Of a stretch of DNA of 43,585 nt, positions 13,925-21,904 are shown piece by piece. A model generated the notes under the pieces. That model was not told the origin of the DNA and ran no database searches. It saw nothing but the letters and a program-made list of their open reading frames with translations. The number at the start of each line of letters is the position of its first letter. Positions within the stretch are counted from its first letter, which is position 1. This stretch comes from a virus: positions 1 to 43,585 of IMG/VR virus record IMGVR_UViG_3300049484_000250; one strand, written 5' to 3'. The translations under genes were made by a program, and so were the position numbers.

Positions 13925-14039
13925 TAGTCCGCACGAAACCCCACATTGTTGTTCGAATTCGACCGGGCGTTGTTCCAATTCGACGCCCAGACGCCCGCAT
14001 TCGAACTGTTGTTCCAGTTGTAGCAGGAAATGAGGCATA
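13925..14039 (-). repeat. DGR template repeat (TR)
   Basis: A 115-nt repeat matching VR (14497-14611) with a constant offset of 572. Of 21 differences, 20 fall at adenines of the TR coding strand (28 adenines in total). The exception is T to C at 14030. Read in the VR frame, TR encodes asparagine-rich stretches (Asn-Trp-Asn-Asn, Asn-Ser-Asn-Asn-Asn), the usual AAC/AAT diversification codons. Like most TRs it lies between Avd and RT. The end away from the RT start shares the ATGCCTCA-type flank with VR. Confidence 0.95.
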
Positions 14040-14061
14040 TCGATGCGCTGCCCGTTCACAC

Positions 14062-14451
14062 TTACCATCTGTTCTCGTCCTTGATTTTTTTGATCCATCC
14101 GCCGATCATCTTTCCGAGCTCGTCTACCAGGGCGCTGATCGAAACGAACCGGCTTTCTTCCATCGAGCTATCCTGCTCGCCGTGCTTGTATCCGAAATAC
14201 CCGAGCTCATACGACAGATAAAGCTGCATGCGCAGGCGCTCGTGCGCAATGTCGAGCTCGGTTAAGGTGGTTTTCTTGTGATACCGTTTCTGGCCTTCGC
14301 TGATGAGATCGTAAATCTCATAAGCCGTGTTTCTGATCCTGTTTGAGAGCGCATACTTTTCGTGCCTTGGAAAGTGGTTTAGATAAATATTTAACAGCTT
14401 GGCGAGTTCCATGAACTTGCGGTTTAAACCCGCCTCGCTGTGAATCCCCAT
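14062..14451 (-). CDS. avd: DGR accessory variability determinant (Avd-like four-helix bundle)
   Basis: 129 residues from ATG 14451. The frame is open to a TTG at 14487 that overlaps the variable-protein stop, but that stretch covers the cruciform-like hairpin, so the shorter start seems likelier. The protein is all helical, with 'LNIYLNHFPRHEKYALSNRI' in helix 1 and a C-terminal 'VDELGKMIGGWIKKIKDE', matching the four-helix-bundle/Avd family (TIGR02436-like). In Bordetella phage, Avd forms a pentamer that binds RT and the TR RNA and is needed for cDNA synthesis. Here it lies between VR and TR, the standard DGR order. Confidence 0.88.
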   Translation of the reverse strand: MGIHSEAGLNRKFMELAKLLNIYLNHFPRHEKYALSNRIRNTAYEIYDLISEGQKRYHKKTTLTELDIAHERLRMQLYLSYELGYFGYKHGEQDSSMEESRFVSISALVDELGKMIGGWIKKIKDENRW

Positions 14452-14468
14452 CAGGTGCCAACCTACCC

Positions 14469-14480
14469 GCGCTATCGCGC
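14469..14480 (-). other. Hairpin downstream of VR (candidate DGR cruciform)
   Basis: On the minus strand GCGC-GATA-GCGC forms a four-pair stem with a GATA loop, 16 bases past the VR end and just after the variable-protein stop. DGR target sites often carry a hairpin with a GNRA/GRNA-type tetraloop at about this place to promote retrohoming. The stem is shorter than in described examples. Confidence 0.4.
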
Positions 14481-14483
14481 TAA

Positions 14484-16163
14484 TCAATCAGGGTAACAGG
14501 CCGCACGAAACCCCACAGTGGTGGCCGAATACGACCGGGCGAGGTCCCAACCCGACGCCCAGACGCCCGCACCCGAACCGGCGCCCCAGCTGTAGCAGGA
14601 AGTGAGGCATAGTTCGTTTTGGATATACTGGTAATAATAGTCTGCTCCAAACTGAGCCGTGCCAGAGGCGTCGATAGCGGAGACGCTCACCGGAAATCCT
14701 AAACCCGCCAGGAGCCATCCGGCGCCAGAGGTGGCGTTCGAAATCACCTGGGCGGTGCCGCTGCCCATCCGCAACCCCCATACGTTGTTCGGATAGGCGG
14801 TCTTGAATATGGGCACAAAGGCGTCCATCATGGCGGCAACACCGGTCGCGCCCCAATGGTCGGTGGCACCGGAGTTCCCGGACGTGAAGGATTTCATCGC
14901 GATGGACTGCTTGGCGGTGTAAAACGAACCTTTGGTTATGGTGCCGGGGTCGGTGGCGGGGACATAGGCGGAAGCGAATCCGGAGCTGTCCGCGCCATCC
15001 AAAGAAAACGAGTTGTCGTTTACTTTTGTTATCTTATAGATTTTTCCCGTCAACGGAACCCACACCGCATCCGTGATGGCGGTGCTGCCGACCTGCACAT
15101 AATCACCGGTAGCAAGCCCGTGCCCGGTCCAGGTGACGACGCAGGGGTTGGCGCGGGACAGATCCTCGATGGCGACGGTGGTAGCAATCGCGGTGATACC
15201 GAGCGAAATTTCGTACATCCCTCCATTCAGGTCGCACACCCCGGAGGGCTGCCCGTTGTGGGTCGTCTTGGCGAAGGGCTTCCCCGATCCGGTTTTGCCA
15301 GCGTTGGAGTAGCCGTCGGTAGTGTAGAGCACCGAGGTGTCGTTCGTGTCCGCGAGGGCGTTGTTATTGTTTCCCTTCGGAAAGTTTGATGCGGCCATGT
15401 ACCAGGCGCATGCGGGCGTGGCTGCGGACGATGCCTGGGCGTGAGCGAGGGAAAGCATGGCGAGTGCCGCATACTGAAACTTGCTCGGAACGTGAAAGAT
15501 ACTCGCGGCGTTTACGGCGCCATTAACCCCGTCGCGGGCGTGGGCAGCGTCGATCGCACGATAATAAGCGTTAGTTCCGCCGGAGGATGTCAGGTCGGCG
15601 ATGGGGTTGTGCGCTGCTGCGGTTGAAATCGGATTTCCGTTCGCAATCGAACCGGCACCCCAGCCCGTGCCAATGGCGATTTTACTCGATTTGTATTTGT
15701 CGAAGAAAAATCCGGGTTTCTCCAGGCCCCCGTCGATGAAGGCGCGGTGGAGGGCATACCCTGCAGCGTTTGCGGCGGCGGTGGTTGCGAAATAATCCGT
15801 GCCTTTAATCAGAACGGTGTTGACCGGATAGGTGGTCCCATCGGTTACGTAATAGTAAAACTTCGGGATCCAGACCATGATCGACCCATCGGCGTATTGA
15901 TAATTTCCGTAGTTCCAGCTGTATGGGTCGTCGTGGCCTGATAGGGCGGTGAAGCCGGAGGGAAGAGACGTTCTACTGGAAACACCGAACCCCATTGCTC
16001 CAGGGGTTCCGATGGTGCCAATGGGGGGTGGCAGTTGCACTGCTGATCCCCCAAGAATTATTTTTCCGCCAGAATAAACAACCGGGGGCGATGGGGGAAA
16101 TGCCAGGGACATCGCCGGTATCAGCGCTAACAGGATGGCCATAATCATGATGTTTTTTTTCAT
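14484..16163 (-). CDS. DGR variable protein, secreted, FGE/C-type-lectin-like
   Basis: 559 residues. The start has GAGGTGA upstream and a Sec signal peptide ('MKKNIMIMAILLALIPAMSL', cleavage near residue 21). The middle resembles formylglycine-generating-enzyme/sulfatase-modifying folds: 'SGVCDLNGGMYEISLGI' corresponds to the usual DLNGNVWEW box, and the end reads 'VGFRAACYPD'. That is the C-type-lectin ligand-binding fold used by DGR proteins. VR covers residues about 518-556, and 14 residues differ from the TR-encoded version, most of them Asn in TR. In Bordetella phage the equivalent is the tail-tip Mtd. Here the signal peptide instead implies export, as in cellular DGR lipoproteins. The gene follows tail genes and directly precedes Avd. 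Confidence 0.9.
   Translation of the reverse strand: MKKNIMIMAILLALIPAMSLAFPPSPPVVYSGGKIILGGSAVQLPPPIGTIGTPGAMGFGVSSRTSLPSGFTALSGHDDPYSWNYGNYQYADGSIMVWIPKFYYYVTDGTTYPVNTVLIKGTDYFATTAAANAAGYALHRAFIDGGLEKPGFFFDKYKSSKIAIGTGWGAGSIANGNPISTAAAHNPIADLTSSGGTNAYYRAIDAAHARDGVNGAVNAASIFHVPSKFQYAALAMLSLAHAQASSAATPACAWYMAASNFPKGNNNNALADTNDTSVLYTTDGYSNAGKTGSGKPFAKTTHNGQPSGVCDLNGGMYEISLGITAIATTVAIEDLSRANPCVVTWTGHGLATGDYVQVGSTAITDAVWVPLTGKIYKITKVNDNSFSLDGADSSGFASAYVPATDPGTITKGSFYTAKQSIAMKSFTSGNSGATDHWGATGVAAMMDAFVPIFKTAYPNNVWGLRMGSGTAQVISNATSGAGWLLAGLGFPVSVSAIDASGTAQFGADYYYQYIQNELCLTSCYSWGAGSGAGVWASGWDLARSYSATTVGFRAACYPD
14497..14611 (-). repeat. DGR variable repeat (VR)
   Basis: The C-terminal coding repeat of the variable protein and the recipient of mutagenised cDNA. 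Fourteen codons differ from TR, including Asn to Ser525, Gly527, Ala528, Gly531, Gly538, Asp540, Leu541, Tyr545, Ala547, Thr548 and Thr549. Changes are scattered AAC/AAT first- and second-base substitutions, as expected for adenine-specific errors. The VR end next to the stop (VGFR region, G/C-rich) is the probable initiation site (IMH), and TR differs from VR there beyond 14497. Confidence 0.95.
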
Positions 16164-16169
16164 TGCTGA

Positions 16170-16649
16170 TCACCTCGCCAGCTTTATGTAAATGGTTAAG
16201 ATATTGGCGGCGGTCCCCGTATCACCTATCGCAATCGTGAGCTTGCTGTTGACCGACCTGAATTTAGCAAGAGATGCCTCTGAAATCCCACTGGCCAAAG
16301 TGGAGAGGCTCATTTCTCCCGTTTTAAGTACCTGCATCCCCTGGGCCGATGTCAGAGTGACTGCCGCCGCAATGGTTGGGTAGGTCGTGGCATCATTGAC
16401 AGACCAAACCTCATACAAATAATATCCCTGCGCTTGATAAGGAACCGCAGGGTTGGTCTCCGGTATCTCATAGGAAGTAAAGGTTCCGTCCGTGTGGGCG
16501 ATGCAGTCCAGCTTGATAACCAACTGGTTTCCGTCCCCCTGCAGGGAATATCCACCCACGGAGATAGAGCTGGCGGCCAGGGATTCTGTAGGAATACCCG
16601 CGCAAACGACCAGGGCGATGATGGACAGGGCAATGATGAGCTTTTTCAT
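16170..16649 (-). CDS. Secreted protein upstream of the variable protein
   Basis: 159 residues with AAAAGGAG before the ATG and a Sec signal peptide ('MKKLIIALSIIALVVCAGIP', cleavage near Ala26). The mature part has a serine/threonine-rich beta pattern and the segment 'AVTLTSAQGMQVLKTGEMSL'. It is separated by six bases from the variable-protein gene and probably shares its message. It may be a partner of the exported variable protein. I recognise no family. Confidence 0.65.
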   Translation of the reverse strand: MKKLIIALSIIALVVCAGIPTESLAASSISVGGYSLQGDGNQLVIKLDCIAHTDGTFTSYEIPETNPAVPYQAQGYYLYEVWSVNDATTYPTIAAAVTLTSAQGMQVLKTGEMSLSTLASGISEASLAKFRSVNSKLTIAIGDTGTAANILTIYIKLAR

Positions 16650-16672
16650 TTTACGTTTCTCCTTTTAAAAAT

Positions 16673-17002
16673 TTACGGGGTAGCCCAGGCGGACCCGGTG
16701 TAATGGTAAAAAACATCCTCGTCCCATACCCAGACGGTCATGCCCTCGATCGGCGCAAGGCGATACCATGCCGACCCAAAATAAAAGACAAGGTCCTTGA
16801 CCGCAAAAGACGACCAGGCTCCGGTGTTGCCGCCGGCGCCGATGATATACATGCCGTTTTCGACCGGGCTTCCCGGGGGACTGGTGGGGATATCGCGCGC
16901 TCCGGTCAGGAAGGCCGTCAGGTATTTTATCGCCATGTTGACGGTTGCGTATTTCGATGCCTGGGAGTCGGTGAGCTCAGTGATTCCAAAAGCGTTTGAC
17001 AT
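16673..17002 (-). CDS. DUF2793-like tail-fibre-associated protein
   Basis: 109 residues with 'GMYIIGAGGNTGAWSSFAVK' and a C-terminus 'VWVWDEDVFYHYTGSAWATP'. This is the 'GAWA...YWNGSAW' pattern of DUF2793, a small domain found in phage tail fibre and host-specificity proteins. It follows the tail gene at 17005-18663 with a two-base gap, placing it at the distal end of the tail module. It is probably a structural fibre component. Confidence 0.65.
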   Translation of the reverse strand: MSNAFGITELTDSQASKYATVNMAIKYLTAFLTGARDIPTSPPGSPVENGMYIIGAGGNTGAWSSFAVKDLVFYFGSAWYRLAPIEGMTVWVWDEDVFYHYTGSAWATP

Positions 17003-17004
17003 GT

Positions 17005-18663
17005 TTACACGCTGACCCTTTTCACGATGCCACGGCCGACGACCGTGGACATCTGGTAAATATCGAAAGTGACCGCGCCGGCGGGGTAGCTGTCGGCCGA
17101 CTGCTGCGCGGCGGTGTAGGTGATGGTGGGGGTGCTCGCGGCAATGATGCGGAGCACGGCCCCGGTTCCCGAGTGGATCACGTCGACCTCGTAGGCCTCC
17201 GTGACCTCGTTCATGGGGATGTCGCCGCCATCGGGGAGGTCGGCGGTGATGAACTCGTAGCGGTCGCCGCGGCGCCAGGTGAGGACGACGTCGCCCGAGT
17301 CGTTGCGGCCGCCGTAAACCGCTTGGGCCGGAAAAGGCTCGAGCGTGAGGCCCCCGGTCGTGTAGGACATGGAAGCTCCGAGCGCGCCCGAAGCGTTCTT
17401 GACCCGGTACAAATAGCTTATACCGATCGCCGCGGTGTTCGCGCCGACGAAGTCCATACCGACCAGGCTGTTTAATTTGACGAACTTTTCGCTCGCGGCG
17501 TGTGTTCCCATAAATCGGGCTGTTCCGCGCAGTCCTCGCAGGAGCCCGGTCAGCGTGTAGGTGTTACCGGAAACTAAGGTCGCGGTCTTGAACTGGATAA
17601 TCTCCCAATTTCCGCCGGGGGATCCGATCGCGGCGAGGTTCGCACCATTGGCAAGATCGGCGTCGGTGGCGCTAGCGAGTGTTCCCTCTGAGGCGGCCAG
17701 GTCGACAACGACCGATGCCGAGTAATCGAGCACGCCCTCGATGCCGTTTCCAAGGGTCGAGGTGCAGCTACCCAGGACCGCGCGGGTGGCGTTCACGAAG
17801 CCGACGTCGCTATAGCTCGCCCCGCCGTCGGTCGAGCGCTGGATGGTGCCTCCCTTGAAGGAGGCGGCCAGGCCGTAGAGCGCGAAATAGAGGCCCGCGC
17901 TGCCGTGGTCCTCGGAGAGCGGCGGCAAGTCGAGTGCCAGGAAGCTGGGGATATAGGCGTCTGTCGTGAGGTCGATTACGCCGACCGTGAGGTCGTCGGC
18001 GGTCGCCCCGGAGGTGAACACCCCCGCCTCCAGGCCGTCGCACATGAAGTCAACAATGCCACCCTTGTCGGCCATATCCGCGACCTGCATGAGCTTGCCG
18101 TTAACGGTGATCGGGTCTCCCGGGGCGAGCTTCAAGAACTTATAGGTGGTCGAAAACGAGTACTTGTGCCTTCCGGCCCACATCTGCTTGAGGATGATCT
18201 CGACCTGCCGCTTGGCGTAGGTGTCGTCCAAAACGACCCCGATGGCGCTCGAGCGCGTGACGAATGCGGCCTTATCGACCCTGACCGCGTGCTGGGTCGC
18301 GATCTCATAGTCGCGCACCTTGCTCTCGTAGCTCATGGTGAGGTGGGTCGGCAGCTCGACGTCCATCGTGCGCGTCTCGATCGCACGGTCGGGTGCCTCT
18401 CGTCCTGCCGGGTGCGCCCGCAGCTCGGCCGCGGTGATCGTGGCGAGGCTGGTCGTGCTGCGCTTTTTAAAAACGAGCTTCCAGTCCTCCTCGCAGCCGA
18501 TGAAGTTGTAGGCGACCATGAGGGTCTCGAGCACGGTCCGGGCCGGGAGCTGGCGCGGGACCTGGTAGCCTATCACGTCGTCTGTGAGCTGCGTCACGTC
18601 GATCAGGTCGGACGTGATCCCGGCACGGCCGCAGACGTTGGTGACGATCGTGGAGAGTAGCAT
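17005..18663 (-). CDS. Phage tail tip protein (tail_3 / GTA-like)
   Basis: 552 residues from ATG 18663; the frame continues ten codons upstream but only this ATG follows the preceding stop. The first 250 residues contain 'QLPARTVLETLMVAYNFIGC' and 'TMDVELPTHLTMSYESKVRD', characteristic of the phage tail_3 domain of GTA and siphophage tail tip proteins. The C-terminal part, with 'TYTLTGLLRGLRGTARFMGT' and 'DVVLTWRRGDRYEF', matches the same family's tail-hub extension. It probably forms part of the tail-tip host-contacting complex, with receptor binding by the genes downstream. Confidence 0.75.
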   Translation of the reverse strand: MLLSTIVTNVCGRAGITSDLIDVTQLTDDVIGYQVPRQLPARTVLETLMVAYNFIGCEEDWKLVFKKRSTTSLATITAAELRAHPAGREAPDRAIETRTMDVELPTHLTMSYESKVRDYEIATQHAVRVDKAAFVTRSSAIGVVLDDTYAKRQVEIILKQMWAGRHKYSFSTTYKFLKLAPGDPITVNGKLMQVADMADKGGIVDFMCDGLEAGVFTSGATADDLTVGVIDLTTDAYIPSFLALDLPPLSEDHGSAGLYFALYGLAASFKGGTIQRSTDGGASYSDVGFVNATRAVLGSCTSTLGNGIEGVLDYSASVVVDLAASEGTLASATDADLANGANLAAIGSPGGNWEIIQFKTATLVSGNTYTLTGLLRGLRGTARFMGTHAASEKFVKLNSLVGMDFVGANTAAIGISYLYRVKNASGALGASMSYTTGGLTLEPFPAQAVYGGRNDSGDVVLTWRRGDRYEFITADLPDGGDIPMNEVTEAYEVDVIHSGTGAVLRIIAASTPTITYTAAQQSADSYPAGAVTFDIYQMSTVVGRGIVKRVSV

Positions 18664-18665
18664 TT

Positions 18666-20267
18666 TTATCCCTCGAACCCGTTGGTCATGCACATCCCAT
18701 TATTCGGATCCGGGTGTACGTCATGGGGCGGATTCAACGTGAAATAGGTGCTTGCCGGAAGCTGGACTCTTGTCACGTTTGTCGTTGAAATTGTAACCAA
18801 ATCTGACATTCGGAATTTATAATAACCGAGGCGATTTGAATGAATGGCCCATATATAGTCACTGAGGAGGCGGGGTTGAATGAAGTACATACGGCTAAAT
18901 TGCTCGCTTGTCGGGGCGGCGGCGTCGTGTACTATTGGCCCTACCTTGTAATAATTCCCGGTTGGGTAGAGCCGCGCCCCGCCGAGATAGCTCTCATAAA
19001 CATAGAGGATGTCGTAGCCTGCATAATAAACAAGATAGGTGTTTCGATAGATGCAAACCATATTTCCCGGCAACGTCGGCGACGCCGGGTTTTGGAGAAA
19101 ACCGATAATGGTGGCTCCTGATTGATTGTACGGAACCGTGTGATAATCCCCCCCCGTGTCAACCCATTGGGAAACAGGCGTGCCATCAGGCTCATAAATG
19201 CGGAAAATCCCACGCGTAGCGCCTTCATTGCCGGTCAGAATGAAACGCCCGGTGATCGGCTCACAGGCTAAACTATCGACAGAAGTACATCCGGCCGCGG
19301 TGAAGTAATACCGTACGGTGGTGCTCAGTCCGACAAATACATAAACCCGGAAAGTATAGCCGCCGGAGTAGATGTACCAGAGCTTAGCCAGGTCCCCGGC
19401 AGGCGTGATGGCGACAGCCGTGCTGAACTGTCCGCCATCATATGGATGCGTGAACGAAAGTTCACTGGTAACCGTGCCTGTCAGCCCGGCCATGACGCAG
19501 AGCTTGGTGGGAGAAACGTTGTTGTCTTGAATAAGTAGATTACCATGCGGTACAGGGTTGGATTCGATCTCGACCGTCGGCAACCCCTGGAACTCGCCGA
19601 TCGGAAAGTTAGGCAAAACAACGGTGGTCACTCCGCGGTAGGCCGGGGCGTCAGCCGCACCCAGAAGCGCCACGAGCGCGGTATCGGCGACCTGGCTCTC
19701 GCTGCCGAGGTGGATGCTGAAATAGATCGCGGAGCGGGCGATGGAGGTCTCCCAGTTCACGAAGGATAACTCGTTGTCCCCTTGGGGGTAGTTGGGAGAG
19801 AGCGGATTGCGGTAGTCCGCGAAGACCTTGCGGTTCATCCAGATGCGGGAGATGTTCTCGATCGGCTCGCAGAACGCGATTACTATTGTGCAGGTATAGA
19901 GCAACTCCATCTCGTAATAGCGCACGCCGTCCTGGCGGTGATTCGACCGGTTCACTGTCTTCACGATGGGGCTCATATAGATCACGTTTCCGGCCATGCG
20001 GCCGCAATCGTACTGGATGGGGATGGCGGTCCCCCAGGTGGAGGTCTGCACGCGGTTCTCGTGCGGCCGGATCGGCGGCGGAAAATAGATGTGCGGCTTG
20101 TCGGGGAAGAACGTCTGCCCCATAAAGCTGCCCCACATGTTGCCGATCGACCACCCAATGGAAGCTCCATACGCTGCCCCTGCCGGACCTCCATAGACGA
20201 ATCCTATGACGCCGCCCACGACGCCGCTGACCCCTCCCCATATATATCCGAAATATTGCGCCTGCAT
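18666..20267 (-). CDS. Tail hub paralogue B with extended C-terminus
   Basis: 533 residues from ATG 20267, which overlaps the stop of the paralogue upstream as TAATG. The longer frame on that strand reads antisense-like through the paralogue and is not coding. The N-terminus is a glycine-zipper membrane-like segment ('GGVSGVVGGVIGFVYGGPAG'), then a 220-residue region closely matching the gene at 20267-21031 ('HENRVQTSTWGTAIPIQYDC', 'NRSNHRQDGVRYYEMELLY'). The last 280 residues are unrelated and have repeated beta-strand segments like a propeller. It is probably a tail tip or internal virion protein. Confidence 0.7.
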   Translation of the reverse strand: MQAQYFGYIWGGVSGVVGGVIGFVYGGPAGAAYGASIGWSIGNMWGSFMGQTFFPDKPHIYFPPPIRPHENRVQTSTWGTAIPIQYDCGRMAGNVIYMSPIVKTVNRSNHRQDGVRYYEMELLYTCTIVIAFCEPIENISRIWMNRKVFADYRNPLSPNYPQGDNELSFVNWETSIARSAIYFSIHLGSESQVADTALVALLGAADAPAYRGVTTVVLPNFPIGEFQGLPTVEIESNPVPHGNLLIQDNNVSPTKLCVMAGLTGTVTSELSFTHPYDGGQFSTAVAITPAGDLAKLWYIYSGGYTFRVYVFVGLSTTVRYYFTAAGCTSVDSLACEPITGRFILTGNEGATRGIFRIYEPDGTPVSQWVDTGGDYHTVPYNQSGATIIGFLQNPASPTLPGNMVCIYRNTYLVYYAGYDILYVYESYLGGARLYPTGNYYKVGPIVHDAAAPTSEQFSRMYFIQPRLLSDYIWAIHSNRLGYYKFRMSDLVTISTTNVTRVQLPASTYFTLNPPHDVHPDPNNGMCMTNGFEG

Positions 20268-21031
20268 TAAGGCACGTACCCTGTGTTGATGCCCGGCGAT
20301 CCGGCCACAATCTCGTCCGAGTCTACCGGCTCGGCGTGGATCGTGGGGATCCCGCCATACTCGCCCACCGGGAAGTCGATGAACACGAGATAGAAAACAC
20401 CGCGATAGGCGGGCGTCTCGGCGGCCCCCAGGATCCCTGACAGGGTCGTATCGGCCGCCTGGTCCTCGTTGCCGAAGTGGATCGCGTAGAAGACCTCCGA
20501 GCGGGCAATCGAGGTGTCGAGGTTCCCCGACGCGAAGCCGCCGCCCACTGTCGGGTAGTATTCTCCCGCCGGGTCCCGGAAGTCGGCAAAGATCTTGCCG
20601 TTCACCCATAGACGCGCGAGCCCCTTGATCGGGCCCTCGCAGAAAGAGACCGCGAAAGTCGCCGAATAGGTCCGGATCATCTCGTAGTAGCGCACGCCGT
20701 CTTGCCTGTGCTTGCTGCGCACGATCGCCACGGCGAAATCGCTCATGTAGATGATGTTCCCCGCGAGCTTGCCGTCGTCGTACTGGATCGGCAGCGGCGA
20801 GCCGTAGGTGGAGATCTGCACGCGGTTCTCGCCCGGTTTCGGCGGGGGCGGGTGTGTGACGTCCTGCTTCTCCGGCCAGAAGACCTGCCCCGCGATCCCG
20901 CCGGCCGCTCCCCCGAGCGACATCCCGAGCGTCATCCCAGAGTAGACCCCGATCGTGAAGTAGCCGACGACCGCACCGATGATGCCGCCGACGACTGTCC
21001 CGATCCCGCCGGAGTATTGGCCCGCCGCCAT
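20267..21031 (-). CDS. Tail hub paralogue A
   Basis: 254 residues with a glycine-rich hydrophobic N-terminus ('GGIGTVVGGIIGAVVGYFTI'), 'PGENRVQISTYGSPLPIQYD' and 'RSKHRQDGVRYYEMIRTYSA'. These segments match the gene at 18666-20267 almost in register. The family is common between the DUF2163-like protein and tail tip genes of GTA-like tails. Its role is probably tail-tip assembly or membrane insertion. The duplication implies specialised copies, with copy B carrying an added C-terminal region. Confidence 0.7.
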   Translation of the reverse strand: MAAGQYSGGIGTVVGGIIGAVVGYFTIGVYSGMTLGMSLGGAAGGIAGQVFWPEKQDVTHPPPPKPGENRVQISTYGSPLPIQYDDGKLAGNIIYMSDFAVAIVRSKHRQDGVRYYEMIRTYSATFAVSFCEGPIKGLARLWVNGKIFADFRDPAGEYYPTVGGGFASGNLDTSIARSEVFYAIHFGNEDQAADTTLSGILGAAETPAYRGVFYLVFIDFPVGEYGGIPTIHAEPVDSDEIVAGSPGINTGYVP

Positions 21032-21034
21032 GTT

Positions 21035-21904
21035 CTAATCCTCGGTCCATTTTTGATTCGCCGGAACGGTTAGGGCCTTGTCGAGCCCCGGGATATGGGG
21101 GAATCCCCTGTAGTTGTCCTTGTTAAAAAAGCGCGTCTTGCAGGTCTCGAAGCGGCGATCGCAGCCTGCGACGAGCGTGAAGGCGTTGGCGTTTGCGACC
21201 GTGAACGGCATGGGCTCGAGCAGTGTCACCAGGTTGGTCGCCGCCACGTAGCTTTCCACCTGCATCGAGATCCCGGAATTGAGACCAGACGAAAACGTGA
21301 TCTTGCCGTAGGCGTAATAGCCCTCGACCTGTCCGGACGCAGCCCCGGAGATCGTGAACACCTTGTTGCTCGTAACGACGTTTACCGTTCCGGCCTTGGT
21401 GTAGGATGCGATGGTTACCTTGCAGCGGGCATCCCCCAGGGTGGCGTCGCACTCGGGCGTGTAGATGCGGCCGATGCTCGTAACCAGGAGCTGCGTCAGC
21501 GAGCGGAACTCGATCCGGGCCTGGTTGTCGCGGATCTCTACTTCTCCCAGGCGCCCGCGGGCGAGCTTGACAATTCCCATGCTCGTGTCGGCCCAGTTTA
21601 TCAGAAACGTCCAGGCTTCGGCGTGGTCGTAGAGTCCGGCTCGCAGCTCGGCGTCGGTGCCGGTAGCACTCGCAAAGGCCATCTCGAGGTCGAGCGAGGC
21701 CGGGGTGAGCGATGCGTTCTGGCGATAGGGCGAGGGACGTCCGCTCTCGAGCGGGGTGTAGGTGACGCCGTCATAGACGATTGCTTCGTCGTGGTCGGTG
21801 TAGGCCTTCACCACGGCGTCGCGGCGCTGGATCTTCCAGCACATGGCGAGTGTCATGAGCTCGCCCTCGAGGTGCGTCTGCAGCGCCGAGGAGATTGTCC
21901 TCAT
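21035..21904 (-). CDS. Phage tail protein, DUF2163/BR0599-like (GTA gp14-like)
   Basis: 289 residues beginning 'MRTISSALQTHLEGELMTLA' and with a C-terminus 'LVAGCDRRFETCKTRFFNKD' then 'NYRGFPHIPG'. These are hallmarks of the DUF2163 plus Phage_BR0599 family, the tail-hub-adjacent protein of gene transfer agents and many siphophages. The paired cysteines may coordinate a metal. It follows the DUF2460-like gene by one base, as in GTA clusters. Confidence 0.88.
   Translation of the reverse strand: MRTISSALQTHLEGELMTLAMCWKIQRRDAVVKAYTDHDEAIVYDGVTYTPLESGRPSPYRQNASLTPASLDLEMAFASATGTDAELRAGLYDHAEAWTFLINWADTSMGIVKLARGRLGEVEIRDNQARIEFRSLTQLLVTSIGRIYTPECDATLGDARCKVTIASYTKAGTVNVVTSNKVFTISGAASGQVEGYYAYGKITFSSGLNSGISMQVESYVAATNLVTLLEPMPFTVANANAFTLVAGCDRRFETCKTRFFNKDNYRGFPHIPGLDKALTVPANQKWTED

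Noticed and set aside
13793-14098. Upstream extension of the RT frame through TR
   Set aside because: The DGR RT family starts at MKRAGNLF, which has its own ribosome binding site; the extension crosses TR and is an artefact of an open frame.
20268-21050. Upstream part of the frame leading into hub paralogue B
   Set aside because: It overlaps paralogue A on the same strand in another frame and has low-complexity Arg/Gly composition; the TAATG start at 20267 is right.
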